Positions 19,988-28,914 are shown, counted from the first letter of the stretch. The stretch is DNA of 64,000 nt from Streptomyces griseoaurantiacus (GCA_014656015.1 BNBP01000004.1:62001-126000); one strand, 5' to 3'. The notes: generated from the letters alone by a model not told the origin. Numbers and translations: made by a program.

Positions 19988-20255
19988 TCATCCGGGGAGG
20001 TAGCGGCGAACGGTAGTGCCGTCGGGGCCGGTGTGGACACGGACGAGGTCCGCAAGTGGGTGGACGAGTAGGAGTCCCCGGCCGCGGGGCTGCGTGGGAT
20101 GGGACGGGCGGCGACCGGCCAGGGGATCGTTCAGTTGTCCGCTGTCGTGGACCCCGCAGACGATCCGGTCGCTCTCGGCCCCGATCCGCAGCGTGTCCGA
20201 ACCGGCGCCGTGGACGACGCTGTTGGTAGTCAACTCCGCCACCGCGCTCAGGAGT
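19988..20255 (-). pseudogene. HATPase (anti-sigma/RsbW-like) C-terminal fragment A
   Basis: On the minus strand: LLSAVAELTTNSVVHGAGSD (N-box), VHDSGQLNDPLAGRRP (G1 region) and GRGLLLVHPLADLVRVHTG, ending RRYLPG. This is the C-terminal ~90 residues of a GHKL ATP-binding regulatory protein. The upstream part of its frame has no matching N-terminal domain, and it begins at the stop codon of fragment B. Confidence 0.6.
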
Positions 20256-20455
20256 CGAGGCCGAGTTCGGCCCAGACCATTTTGCCGGAGCGACCGGGGG
20301 TGACGCCCCAGCGTCGGGCGAGTCGGTCGAGGAGTTGGATGCCAAAGCCGCCGGGCTCGGTGTTCGCGGTGGCGCGTTTGCGGGGCCGGCGGTCGCTGGA
20401 ATCGCTGACGGCTATGTGCAGCCACCGCCCGTTCAGATGTGGCTCCGCATCTCGG
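20248..20455 (-). pseudogene. HATPase (anti-sigma-like) C-terminal fragment B
   Basis: A second, different GHKL ATPase tail in another frame: LNGRWLHIAVSDSSDRRPRK, EPGGFGIQLLDRLARRWGV and GKMVWAELGLDS. The N-box and everything before it are missing. The fragment is joined at its 5' side to an unrelated plus-strand gene near 20455 and at its 3' side to fragment A, so two HATPase genes appear fused by deletion. Confidence 0.55.
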
Positions 20456-20933
20456 GGCCGGCCGGCTCGATGTGGAGGGCGTCGCCGGCATCGCAGTCGT
20501 CGCGGCCGCTCACTCCGACGGCTATGCGGCCACCGGCCATCTCCTCGGGCTGCTGGCCGCGCTGCCTGCCCCCACCAAGGCGGGAGAACGCTTCTGGTCG
20601 GACCTGTGGAGGTCGTCGGGCACCGCATACCTGCTACCCGTCAACATGAAGGCTCAGGTGCTGCGTTCTCTGGAAGGAGAGGGAACCGCCCTGGCCCGGC
20701 AGATCCTCTCGGCCATCGATGAGATGACTCCGCCCCAGCGCGCAGCGGCCGGGGAGGTGATCGGTCAAGCCCTCGCCGAGTCCGACCATCTGCCTGACCT
20801 CAAGACACAGGTCATCGGCGAGTTGTGGCTCCGAAATCTCGAGCTCACCGCCTGGCGCGTTCTGCATGCGGACCGCAGATGGGACGATCCGGATGGACGG
20901 CAAGCCTTCCTCGCCGCCTGGACGGGCACCTGA
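20439..20933 (+). CDS. Hypothetical protein, probably a 5'-truncated gene
   Basis: An open frame of 164 codons from GTG 20439 with good codon bias. From about 20456 it encodes VAGIAVVAAAHSDGYAATGH, a helical region (LLGLLAALPAPTKAGERFW) and a long amphipathic C-terminal part ending AFLAAWTGT. I do not recognise the family. Its first codons overlap the HATPase fragment on the other strand, so the native N-terminus is probably lost. A strong hairpin (21052-21089) lies 118 bp downstream. Confidence 0.45.
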   Translation: MAPHLGAGRLDVEGVAGIAVVAAAHSDGYAATGHLLGLLAALPAPTKAGERFWSDLWRSSGTAYLLPVNMKAQVLRSLEGEGTALARQILSAIDEMTPPQRAAAGEVIGQALAESDHLPDLKTQVIGELWLRNLELTAWRVLHADRRWDDPDGRQAFLAAWTGT

Positions 20934-21051
20934 CCGTCCCACTGCTCCAAACTGCGCGAACCGAGGCGCCGGGCATAAGGCACCCGAACCGTACAACGTT
21001 CGAAGCAACTGAGGTCAACAAGTTCGGCCGAGGTCGCAGTCGCCTCAACAC

Positions 21052-21089
21052 ATCAGGGGCCGCGCAGCAATGGCTGCGCGGCCCCTGAT
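21052..21089. terminator. Perfect 17-bp hairpin, terminator-like
   Basis: Arms 21052-21068 and 21073-21089 pair perfectly around the tetraloop AATG. The hairpin lies between the plus-strand hypothetical gene and the convergent cold-shock gene and can stop transcripts from both sides. There is no U-tract. Confidence 0.7.
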
Positions 21090-21200
21090 CGTGTGCACGC
21101 CCGGCACGAGAGCAGACGCTTCGCCCGGTGGGCGGCAGAGCCCGCACGGGTGGCGCTCCCGGAACGCAGTGTGCGCGATCCCTCGGGCAGGTCTGCGAGG

Positions 21201-21404
21201 TCAGACCAGGTTGATGTTCTCGGCCTGCGGACCCTTCTGGCCCTGGGTGACGTCGAACGTCACGGCCTGGCCCTCCTGGAGCTCACGAAAGCCCGAGGAG
21301 TTGATCGCGGAGTAGTGCGCGAAGACGTCCGGGCCGCCGCCGTCCTGGGCGATGAAGCCGAAGCCCTTCTCCGCGTTGAACCACTTCACAGTTCCCGTTG
21401 CCAT
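21201..21404 (-). CDS. CspA-like cold-shock protein (copy 1)
   Basis: A single cold-shock domain of 67 aa, an RNA/ssDNA chaperone. RNP1 is KGFGFIAQD and RNP2 [26 protein letters not shown] is the canonical start. GGAAGG precedes the ATG by 7 nt. The 243-bp gap to the upstream regulator leaves room for the long untranslated leader usual for cold-shock genes. Confidence 0.95.
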   Translation of the reverse strand: MATGTVKWFNAEKGFGFIAQDGGGPDVFAHYSAINSSGFRELQEGQAVTFDVTQGQKGPQAENINLV

Positions 21405-21647
21405 GTCTCATGCCTTCCAGTCGACAAACGCCTCCCACTCCATGTGGCAGGCGGAGGTGATCGCCCTGGTTCCTGCGGCACAGCACAGCAAAGCGCCCAC
21501 ACCGAAGGCGCGGGCAGGGGGAAATTCCGAACCACGACAGCTGACACAGAACGCTACACGCCCACACGCCGCGTCACCACAGGAACGATCATGCCGCACG
21601 GCAGACCATGCGTGCGGTGCCCGCCGACGTGCACGGGCACGCTCGTC

Positions 21648-22013
21648 TCACGCTGCTGCGGTCGGGTTCGCCGTCTCCGCGGCGCGGCGGTATTCGGCGT
21701 TGAGGCGCTGGGCTCCTTCGAGCTGGTCCTCGCGGATGATGAGGCGACAGGCGGCCTCGATGGGGGTGCCCTGGTCGACGAGTTCCCGGGCGCGGGCGGC
21801 GATGCGCGGCTGGTAGCGGGAGTAACGGCGGTGTCCGCCCGCGGAGCGCAGTGGCGTGATGAGGCGGGCTTCGCCGATGGCGCGGAGGAAGCCCCGGGTC
21901 GTGCCGAGCATCTCGGCGGCCCGGCCCATGGTGTAGGCGGGGTAGTCGTCGTCACGGAACCGACTGCGCACCCCGACACCATCGAGGTCGCCGTTCACGA
22001 TCCCAGTCGGCAT
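21648..22013 (-). CDS. MerR-type HTH regulator
   Basis: Small DNA-binding protein of about 121 aa. The HTH/wing region reads YPAYTMGRAAEMLGTTRGFL, AIGEARLITPLRSAGGHRRY and SRYQPRIAARARELVDQGTP. It lacks a long effector domain. In Streptomyces such genes often sit beside cspA, consistent with its place 5' of the cold-shock gene. The start is uncertain: ATG 22013 has no clear ribosome-binding site, and GTG codons lie downstream. Confidence 0.78.
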   Translation of the reverse strand: MPTGIVNGDLDGVGVRSRFRDDDYPAYTMGRAAEMLGTTRGFLRAIGEARLITPLRSAGGHRRYSRYQPRIAARARELVDQGTPIEAACRLIIREDQLEGAQRLNAEYRRAAETANPTAAA

Positions 22014-22143
22014 GTGCCGCGCATGCTCACTCCTGACCCGAACCGCGGTACCGGGGGCTTCGGCCGGCCCATGGTCAGCGGCCTCACCCACGCCACGGCG
22101 CCCACCCGCCGGGCCTCCGGCAGCGAGATCGTGAGCGCCTTAC

Positions 22144-22500
22144 TTGCCCGGTAGCGTCACCGCTCAAGCAGCCGGATGTCCGGCGAACACGGTCCGCCTC
22201 ATGCCGCAGCCCGACGAGTTACCGGGTGACGTTGCCGCCCTGTTGGAGTCCGGCCAGAGCAACCAGAAGTCCCTGGCCGCGGTCACCTGTGGCGCTGCCG
22301 TCACCGGTCGGTCGGCTGCCGAAGCGGTGTGGAGACTGAGGGTGTCGGATGTGCTGAGGGGTTCCGTCCGCTTGGGCGAGTCCGCCGCCGTCTTCGACGC
22401 CCCCGTGAAGGAGGACGGGCCGCCCGCGCGTCCGTACTTCCCTGTCGCCCGGATCCTGCAGGGCAACGGTGACGGGAACCGGCTGCACGCGGTGGGGGCC
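22144..22500 (+). other. Possible decayed or unrecognised coding stretch
   Basis: One plus-strand frame has good third-position GC and a protein-like sequence (CPANTVRLMPQPDELPGD, VWRLRVSDVLRGSVRLGESA, APVKEDGPPARPYFPVARIL). There is no clear start or family, and the frame loses coding character after about 22500, where a terminator hairpin occurs. It may be the end of a secreted-protein gene whose 5' part was lost. Otherwise the 550 bp between the MerR and small-protein genes hold nothing recognisable. Confidence 0.3.
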
Positions 22501-22527
22501 CGACCGGCGTACCGGGCGGGCCCCCAC
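22492..22527. terminator. 11-bp hairpin between converging units
   Basis: GTGGGGGCCCG (22492-22502) pairs perfectly with 22517-22527 across a 14-nt loop, 37 bp from the 3' end of the minus-strand gene ending at 22564. It probably terminates that operon and any transcript arriving from the left. Confidence 0.6.
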
Positions 22528-22563
22528 CGCTGCTCAGGTTTCGGCTCGTGTCTGTTTACCCGG

Positions 22564-22872
22564 TCAGACCGTGACGGGGGTGCCGAGCATCGCGGAAGCG
22601 TGCTGCATCGGGCTGACAATGCCCAGGGGCGCTGCCTTGGGAACGGCGCGGCAGGTGAAACCGAGCTGAGCCATGGACCGCAGGACTTCGGCGGCGCTGA
22701 AGTCACGTCGGTCCTGGCGCGTGATGACCTGGCCGACCTGCTTGACGGGGTAGTGGCGGCGGCCGATGATTACCGATTCGCCGGTGACCGGTTCGGGCTT
22801 GATGCCCTTCATCGATTCCAGCACGCCGCCCTTGGTGAGCTCGAAGGGGAAGCGGGCGATGACGCAGCGCAT
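22564..22872 (-). CDS. Small conserved protein of the cold-shock cluster
   Basis: A 102-aa protein: MRCVIARFPFELTKGGVLES, VTGESVIIGRRHYPVKQVGQ and FSAAEVLRSMAQLGFTC. I recall closely similar proteins next to cspA and DEAD-box helicase genes in other Streptomyces, but they have no assigned function. It has no membrane segment, and the N-terminal strand-like part suggests a compact fold. It lies 50 bp downstream of the CBS-domain gene on the same strand, so it is probably co-transcribed. Confidence 0.75.
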   Translation of the reverse strand: MRCVIARFPFELTKGGVLESMKGIKPEPVTGESVIIGRRHYPVKQVGQVITRQDRRDFSAAEVLRSMAQLGFTCRAVPKAAPLGIVSPMQHASAMLGTPVTV

Positions 22873-22922
22873 GTGGCCTCACAGAGAGAAGGGAAGAACG
22901 GTCCGACCAGGGGCCAGGTGTT

Positions 22923-23327
22923 TCAGCGGGAGAGGGCGAGGATGCCCAGGGCGCTGCCTTGCTCGTCGACCACCGGCAGGACACCGAGCCGACGGGTGCG
23001 CGTCGCGTGCTCGGCTTCGACCATCGTGGTCACGGGTGAGGCGAACGAACCGCGGTCGCCGAGGATGTCGCGCAGGCGGACACGGTCCGTGTAGTCGGAG
23101 CTGTCACGGACGGCGGCGAGTTCGGCATGGGTGACCAGGCCGGTGCACTGGCCGTCCTGATCGCAGACGACCAGTCGGGCCGTGCGGGCAGCGGCCATGA
23201 CGGCCAGCGCCACCTCGACGCTCATGTCGTCACAGACCTGCGGTCCGGCCGCGTCCATGACCTCCACCGCTGTCCTGTGCGCGGGGTCGGCGTCCGCCGG
23301 GCGGGAGTCCGTCTGGATCAGCGTCAA
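22923..23327 (-). CDS. Two-CBS-domain protein
   Basis: A 134-aa protein consisting of a CBS pair (Bateman module) that probably senses adenine nucleotides. CBS1: VEVMDAAGPQVCDDMSVEVA and ARLVVCDQDGQCTGLVTHAE; CBS2: SFASPVTTMVEAEHA and LGVLPVVDEQGSALGILALS. The start is the TTG at 23327, decided by a perfect TAGGAGG 6 nt upstream; no ATG or GTG is close. It lies 47 bp downstream of the DEAD-box helicase and in the same direction, so one cold-shock operon is likely. Confidence 0.82.
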   Translation of the reverse strand: MTLIQTDSRPADADPAHRTAVEVMDAAGPQVCDDMSVEVALAVMAAARTARLVVCDQDGQCTGLVTHAELAAVRDSSDYTDRVRLRDILGDRGSFASPVTTMVEAEHATRTRRLGVLPVVDEQGSALGILALSR

Positions 23328-23374
23328 AAGGTGCCTCCTACAGAGACGGATCGGCTTCCTGATCACTAAAAGTT

Positions 23375-24868
23375 CTAGGCCACCGCGCCGAAGCCGGACT
23401 GGCGTACAGGGGTGCGCCTGGTCGCCGAGGCGGGGCGACGGCGGCCTCGGGAGGTGGCGCTGCGCTTGGGGCGTTCGACCACCGGTGCGGTGATGACGAC
23501 CGGGATGCCGGACGGGGCCTGGGCGCCGGTGATCCGGCTCAGGGCCTCGTCGCCCGAGCGGATCTGGGTGGTCTGCGGACGGATTCCGGCGTCCGACATC
23601 ACACGGACCATGCCACGGCGCTGGTTCGGCGTGACCAGGGTGACGACGCTGCCGGACTCGCCGGCGCGGGCGGTCCGGCCGCCGCGGTGGAGGTAGTCCT
23701 TGTGGTCGGTCGGCGGATCGACGTTGACGACCAGGTCGAGGTTGTCGACGTGGATGCCGCGCGCCGCGACATTGGTCGCCACCAGCACGGTGACGTGCCC
23801 CGTCTTGAACTGCGCCAGCGTGCGGGTGCGCTGCGGCTGCGACTTGCCGCCGTGCAGCGCCGCGGCCCGTACCCCGCTGTTGAGCAGGTCCTGGGTGAGC
23901 CGGTCGACGGCGTGCTTGGTGTCCAGGAACATGATCACGCGGCCGTCGCGGGCGGCGATCTGGGTCGTGGCCGCGTGCTTGTCCGCGCCGTGGACGTGCA
24001 GGACGTGGTGCTCCATCGTCGTGACCGCACCGGCCGACGGGTCGACCGAATGCACGACGGGGTCGGTCAGGTAGCGGCGTACCAGCAGGTCGACGTTGCG
24101 GTCCAAGGTGGCGGAGAACAGCATCCGCTGCCCCTCCGGGCGCACCTGGTCCAGCAGTGCGGTGACCTGGGGCATGAAGCCCATGTCGGCCATCTGGTCG
24201 GCCTCGTCCAGCACTGTGATGTCCACGTGGTTCAGCCGGCATTCGCCGCGGTCGATGAGGTCCTTGAGCCGCCCCGGCGTCGCGACGAGGACCTCGGCTC
24301 CGCCGCGCAGCGCGCCGGCCTGCCTACCGATCGGCATGCCGCCCACCACCGTGGCCAGCCGCAGCCGCACGGAGCGGGCGTACGGGATCAGCGCGTCGGT
24401 CACCTGCTGTGCCAGCTCACGCGTCGGTACCAGGATCAGCCCCAGCGGCTGGCGGGGCTCGGCACGCTATCCGGCGGTACGCGCGAGCAGGGCGAGGCCG
24501 AAGGCCAGGGTCTTGCCGGACCCGGTGCGGCCGCGGCCCAGAACGTCACGGCCCGCAAGGGAGTTCGGCAGCGTCGCGCCCTGAATCGGGAACGGCGCAG
24601 TCACACCCTGCCTGCCGAGTTCGGCCAGCAACTGCTCAGGCATGTCGAGATCGGCGAAGCCATCAACGGCGGGCAGCGCGGGGGTGATCGTCTTGGGCAG
24701 GGCAAACTCACCTTGCACGGCGGCGGACCGACGGCCGTAACCGCCGGAGCGCGCGGGCCCGCCGGTACGGCGCGGTGCCTGCGAGCCGTAGCCGCTGCCG
24801 CCCCTTCCGGCGTCGGCACGGCCGTCACGGGAGCGGGTGGGGCGGTCGTTCGTGTACGTGCGGTTCAT
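23375..24868 (-). pseudogene. DEAD-box RNA helicase interrupted by an in-frame amber codon
   Basis: The ATG at 24868 (GAGGAAGG upstream) opens a 497-codon frame to 23375 holding all helicase motifs: Q-motif FPIQGATLP, motif I GRTGSGKT, Ia VPTRELAQQ, Ib ATPGRLKDL, DEAD (VLDEADQM), SAT, ATNVAARGI and HRGGRTARAG, with a Gly/Arg-rich N-terminus and a basic tail. Codon 134 (24467-24469) is TAG, between motif I and motif Ia, with no frameshift. The expected residue is probably Gln (CAG to TAG). Translation would stop after 133 aa, so the helicase is inactive unless the codon is read through, suppressed or a sequencing error. Flanking cold-shock genes are intact. Confidence 0.85.
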
Positions 24869-25218
24869 GCGGAACCTTCCTCGATGTGGCGCATATCAAG
24901 GAATTCCCGCCGCGATGAACGGCACGGAGAATTACAAGTATGGACCGGTGGCAAAAGAAAGCAGATCTGGCCGGCGGCCAGAAACATCCGTGGGCACAGG
25001 TGCTGAAATAGGTGACGCGCTGGGGACCTTGAGGTCCGGGCGCTCGCTGCGAGGCAGCGCTTCAGGACGCGCCTGCGCCCTGGGGGAGGAACCGCTTGTG
25101 GTGGTACTGCGGGTTCCTCCGGGGCGTCCCGCGGGCGAAAGCCGCTGCGGGATGCGCGTGCAGCCGGGGCCCGCACCCCGGAAGGATGCGGGCCCCAGCT
25201 ACGGATTGCGTGTGAGCG

Positions 25219-25422
25219 TCAGGCCGGAACGATGTTCTCGGCCGTCGGGCCCTTCTGGCCCTGCGCGATGTCGAAGTTCACCTTCTGGCCCTCGAGCAGC
25301 TCACGGAAGCCCTGCGCGGCGATGTTCGAGTAGTGGGCGAACACATCGGCGCCGCCACCGTCCTGCTCGATGAAGCCGAAGCCCTTTTCCGCGTTGAACC
25401 ACTTCACGGTACCAGCAGCCAT
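25219..25422 (-). CDS. CspA-like cold-shock protein (copy 2)
   Basis: A 67-aa cold-shock domain, [20 protein letters not shown]1 [12 protein letters not shown]2 DVFAHYSNI, ending [16 protein letters not shown] lies 7 nt before the ATG. It is about 75% identical by eye to copy 1. It lies upstream of the DEAD-box gene (350 bp gap) on the same strand, with a structured leader. Confidence 0.95.
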   Translation of the reverse strand: MAAGTVKWFNAEKGFGFIEQDGGGADVFAHYSNIAAQGFRELLEGQKVNFDIAQGQKGPTAENIVPA

Positions 25423-25523
25423 GTCATATCTCCTTTGGGGCAGTGCATCGGCGTCCGCACTGCGCGGGCACCGTGTCGCCGCGATGATTACCCCGCCCGG
25501 AAATGACCGGAAATACAAAAGCC

Positions 25524-25551
25524 CTCCCGCCCGGCAGAAGCCCGGCGGGGG
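25524..25551 (-). promoter_or_regulatory. Attenuator/terminator-like hairpin in the csp copy 2 leader
   Basis: Arms 25526-25535 and 25540-25549 pair with one mismatch around an AGAA/TTCT loop. On the minus strand the stem is followed by TTTTGTATTT, which is a classic intrinsic terminator, rare in such GC-rich DNA. It lies about 100 bp upstream of the csp start codon, so it either ends an upstream transcript or acts as a temperature-sensitive leader switch. Confidence 0.55.
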
Positions 25552-25763
25552 CACTTGAAGTTTTGGGAACCACAACTGCAACTGAGATAGACAGTAGCAC
25601 GCCGGAGCCGTCCGTGTGCGTTGGATAATTCCACTCCGCTCTTCGCGGCAAAAACTCCGGCTGCGCGGCCCTCCAAAAACTGATCCCTCGGGAACAGATA
25701 TTGATTCACTCGCCGTTGAACTTTTCAGACCGGAAACCTCGCAGATCAAACGTTGATCCCGAA

Positions 25764-26021
25764 TCAGCCGCGGGCCCACTGAGGCGCGGCGCCGCCGGAG
25801 CGGGCGGCGTCGGTGACCAGCTCGCCGACGATCAGCTCTGGAGGAACGCCGGATGTTCCAGCCCCCGAGGGCTCCTGCAGAAGTTCTTGCAGACTGCGGC
25901 CACCGATTTCCGTGACCGGGCGGCCGCCTTCAGCGCCTCCAGCCGTGCCTTCCCGCATCACGGCCAGTCCGCGGGTCTGGAACGGATCTCGCGCCGGTGC
26001 GCCGGTGCGGAAGGACCGCAC
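25764..26021 (-). other. Short open frame of unknown identity
   Basis: A frame of 85 codons with protein-like helical segments ([36 protein letters not shown]). No family was recognised, and the frame may be the tail of a decayed gene. It lies in a 1.2-kb stretch (25423-26672) of remnants. Confidence 0.25.
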
Positions 26022-26073
26022 ATCACCAGGCTCAGTTGCAGCTCGGCGGCTTCGAAAGACTCAGCGCCTTCAC

Positions 26074-26256
26074 TCAAGGGCAGCCCCGCACGCACGGACG
26101 CCGTGTCGGCTTCGGCGCCGCGCCGTCGTAGGACGGGAGGGCCTCACTGCTCATGCCCTTGACGGCGTGGCCGATCTCGCCGTGCACGGCGACCACCCGG
26201 ATGCCGCTGATAGCGGTGTGGCGGATGACAGTCCGCGGAGACAACCTCGAATTCCA
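26074..26256 (-). pseudogene. STAS-domain (anti-anti-sigma) N-terminal fragment
   Basis: The minus-strand frame contains RTVIRHTAISGIRVVAVHGE followed by IGHAVKGMSSEALPSYDGAA, which resembles the first strand-helix unit of RsbV/SpoIIAA-like STAS proteins (GIRVVxxxGEIDH). The phosphorylated-Ser segment (normally MDSSG) is missing because the frame goes out of register after about 26150. Confidence 0.45.
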
Positions 26257-26325
26257 CGATTCCCCTTTCCGGCAAGGGATCGGCAAGCAGCGCCCGAGCT
26301 GCCTCGGTGCCTGTGATTTAGAGAG

Positions 26326-26562
26326 TTGGAGCACCCCTGTGACAACGCCGTGCGTGCGCGGTGGCGGGGGGGGCGTGGAGCGGACCGGGTGACTCACCTG
26401 CTGTCGAGGCCAGGTGGGACGGCTTCGGGAGGCCGCTCCTTCCGGGGCTGGTACGGGCTCGTCGTCCGCGGCGTCGGCATCAGCGGCACGACCCGGTTCC
26501 TGGGCCGTCTGATCGAGACCGGCGAGTTCACTCGGCGGATCCTTCAACGGCTCGACGGCTGA
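26326..26562 (+). pseudogene. C-terminal fragment ending in a tandem repeat
   Basis: The last about 40 codons look protein-like (VVRGVGISGTTRFLGRLIET, GEFTRRILQRLDG). No start or family is recognisable and the 5' half is low-complexity. Its TGA lies at the first unit boundary of a 5 x 7-bp tandem repeat. Confidence 0.3.
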
Positions 26563-26588
26563 CGGCTGACGGCTGACGGCTGACGGCT
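26554..26588 (+). repeat. Tandem repeat, 5 x GACGGCT
   Basis: Five exact 7-bp units. Each unit boundary re-creates TGA, and the first one is the stop codon of the preceding open frame. Confidence 0.95.
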
Positions 26589-26672
26589 GACCGCCACCCG
26601 GCCTGCCGGTCTCACCCCGAGGCGATCAGTGAGCCCTCTCCCGGCGTCGGTACTGACGTGAGCGAGCCGTCG

Positions 26673-26778
26673 GCCGGATGTCAGTCAGCTGACGGAGGCT
26701 GTCGGTACGGTGGCCGAGCCATTCTCGTGGAGACATCGAGACCGCCCGGCAGCCGGGCGGGACCATGAGGAGCGGATC
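26673..26778 (+). promoter_or_regulatory. Shared 106-bp upstream element, copy A (aldehyde dehydrogenase)
   Basis: This block aligns without a gap to 33154-33259, ending at the start codon in both cases; I count 9 mismatches. It contains the palindrome GTCAGCTGAC (26684-26693), a conserved stretch GAGCCATTCTCGTGGAGACA, and a hairpin just before the ribosome-binding site (arms 26742-26749 and 26753-26760, loop CAG). The stem is identical in copy B but the loop differs. Confidence 0.85.
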
Positions 26779-28236
26779 ATGAACACCATCGCGCAGCACT
26801 GGATCGACGGACAGTGGACCGGCTCCGGCTCGGTTCTGGAGTCGATTTCCCCGGCCGACGGCACCGTCGTCGGCTCGTTCTACGACGGTGGCGAGGCGGA
26901 GGCCTCCGCCGCCGTGGACGCAGCCGCCGCCGCGTTCGAGACCACCGCATGGGCGCGCACTCCCTCGCTCCGGGCGACCGCGCTCAGCCGGCTGGCCGAC
27001 GCCCTGGAGGCCCGGGTGCCCGAGGTCGCGGCCATGTTGTCCCGGGAGAACGGCAAGCTGCTGGGTGAGACCACGTGGGAGGTCAGCGGTGCGGTCGGGT
27101 GGCTGCGGTACGCGGCGGCCTCCGCGCGCACCCAGACCGCCGGGCGCGCCGCCGAGACGGCACCCGGCCAGTACACGCACTCGGTGCCCGAGCCGCTCGG
27201 TGTCGCCGGGATCATCTCCCCCTGGAACTCCCCCATCATGCTGACCGTGCGGGCACTGGGCCCGGCACTGGCGGCCGGCTGCACCGTCGTGGTCAAGCTT
27301 CCGGCTCAGACGGCGCTGACCAATGAGCTCTTCGCGCAGGTCCTGGCCTCGGTCCCGGAGATCCCCGCGGGCGTGGTCAGCGTGTTCACCGAGTCCGGCA
27401 ACACCGGGGCTCCGTTCCTGGTCTCCTCGGACAAGGTGGCCGTCATCAACTACACCGGCAGCACGCCGGTCGGGCGCCATATCGCGGCCGCCGCCTCCAC
27501 CACGCTCAAGCGGCTCGGTCTGGAACTGGGCGGCAAGGCGCCCATGGTGATCTTCCCCGACGCCGATCTGGACATGGTGATCCCGACCGTGGTGCAGTCG
27601 CTGGTGCTGATGAACGGGCAGTTCTGCTGCACCGGCTCCCGTGTACTGGTCCACCGGGACATCGCCGACCAGGTGCGCACTCGGCTCACCGCCGCGCTCG
27701 CACAGGTGCGGCTCGGGTCGGGCGACGACGAGAAGGCCCAGCTCGGCCCGGTGATCGACCGGGCGTCCGCCCAGCGGGTGGACGCGATCGTCGAGGAAGC
27801 CGCCTCGTACGGCACGGTGCTGCTGCGCGGCGGTGTGGTCACCGACGGCCCGCTGGCCGACGGCGCGTTCTACCGGCCGAGCCTGATCGAGGTGGACCGC
27901 ACCGACGTCCGGATCGTGCAGGAGGAGGTCTTCGGCCCGGTCCAGACGTTCGAGATCTTCGACGACGAGGACGACGCCGTGGCCAGGGCGAACGCCACCA
28001 TCTACGGTCTGGCCGCCTCGGTGTTCAGCTCGGACTCGATGAAGGCCCGCCGGATCGCCCGGCGCATCCGCACCGGCACGGTGTGGATCAACACCTGGGG
28101 TGCGATCAGCGAGGACTTCGAGGAGGGCGGCGTCAAGGGAAGCGGTTACGGCTACCTGTGCGGCCCGCGCGCGATCGAGGAGTTCCAGGCTCTCAAGGTG
28201 TACGTGGAGCAGGACCACACCCAGTCCGCTCACTGA
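26779..28236 (+). CDS. NAD(P)-dependent aldehyde dehydrogenase
   Basis: ALDH-superfamily enzyme of 485 aa oxidising an aldehyde to the acid. Signatures: IISPWNSPIMLTV (cofactor site), NYTGSTPVGRHI, the general-base Glu in LGLELGGKAPMVIF, the nucleophile Cys in MNGQFCCTGSR, and EEVFGPVQTFEIF. The ATG at 26779 follows GAGGAGC. It is preceded by the same 106-bp leader as the haloperoxidase-type hydrolase at 33260, which points to shared control. Its substrate is unknown. Confidence 0.92.
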   Translation: MNTIAQHWIDGQWTGSGSVLESISPADGTVVGSFYDGGEAEASAAVDAAAAAFETTAWARTPSLRATALSRLADALEARVPEVAAMLSRENGKLLGETTWEVSGAVGWLRYAAASARTQTAGRAAETAPGQYTHSVPEPLGVAGIISPWNSPIMLTVRALGPALAAGCTVVVKLPAQTALTNELFAQVLASVPEIPAGVVSVFTESGNTGAPFLVSSDKVAVINYTGSTPVGRHIAAAASTTLKRLGLELGGKAPMVIFPDADLDMVIPTVVQSLVLMNGQFCCTGSRVLVHRDIADQVRTRLTAALAQVRLGSGDDEKAQLGPVIDRASAQRVDAIVEEAASYGTVLLRGGVVTDGPLADGAFYRPSLIEVDRTDVRIVQEEVFGPVQTFEIFDDEDDAVARANATIYGLAASVFSSDSMKARRIARRIRTGTVWINTWGAISEDFEEGGVKGSGYGYLCGPRAIEEFQALKVYVEQDHTQSAH

Positions 28237-28554
28237 CCGGAACCCGGCCCGGCCCGGCGCCCACCTGGGGGCCGGGCAGCCCCTCTGCGCGAGAAGGGCG
28301 CACCAGGGCCCCGTTTCCGATCACCGGAGCGCCGAACGCTCCTGGTCCCGCTCCGGCCGAGGAGCTTGCAGAAGCCGGGCACCGGTTTCCTTCCGCACGG
28401 TGGCGACCCGCAGCGACCGGTGCCGATCGCGCACCCCTTCACGGCCGGGCAACACCTCGCCCACCTGTCCGCTCCGGCCGAGACCCAGCGGCTCGCGGAC
28501 GCGCGGGAACCGTGGAATCACAACGACACGCACCGTCCCGATTCGGAGAGGTCC
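28237..28554. other. Intergenic stretch without recognisable gene
   Basis: These 318 bp between the aldehyde dehydrogenase and the small membrane protein are open in several frames by composition only. GGAGAG (28545-28550) serves the downstream ATG at 28555. Confidence 0.35.
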
Positions 28555-28914
28555 ATGAACGAGAGAACTGTTTCCCGTGCCTACGGTGCCGACGATCCCG
28601 GACTGCCGAGCCCACCTGTGGTGACGGATGTCCGGCACACGCTCCGGGAGCGGAGCCACAACGCGTTCGCCGACGCCGAACCGCGGCTCGAGCCCACCGT
28701 TCCGGTCGCCGTGCGGCGTTGGAAGCTGTGGCTCCTCACCGTGTGCGGCATCTACCCCACCATCGTCCTGCTGGGCCTGGTCACGAACCCTGTCCTGGAG
28801 GATCTGGACCTGCCGGTGCGGCTCGCCGTACTCGTCCCGGCGGCGGCAGCGGCGATGGTCTGGCAGATCAATCCCCGACTGCAGCGGTACTTCGGAGCTT
28901 GGCTCACCAGATGA
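28555..28914 (+). CDS. Small two-helix membrane protein
   Basis: A 119-aa protein: an acidic cytoplasmic N-terminus, then KLWLLTVCGIYPTIVLLGLV and a second helix LPVRLAVLVPAAAAAMVW, ending PRLQRYFGAWLTR. This pair of helices resembles the membrane tail of antibiotic-biosynthesis-monooxygenase-type proteins, but the enzyme domain is absent. It overlaps ltrA by 4 nt (ATGA), so the two are translationally coupled. Function is unknown. Confidence 0.72.
   Translation: MNERTVSRAYGADDPGLPSPPVVTDVRHTLRERSHNAFADAEPRLEPTVPVAVRRWKLWLLTVCGIYPTIVLLGLVTNPVLEDLDLPVRLAVLVPAAAAAMVWQINPRLQRYFGAWLTR

Noticed and set aside
14709..26672. Intact prophage or integrative element
   Set aside because: Only an integrase tail and unrelated gene fragments are present; no structural, replication or transfer genes and no flanking att repeats were seen.
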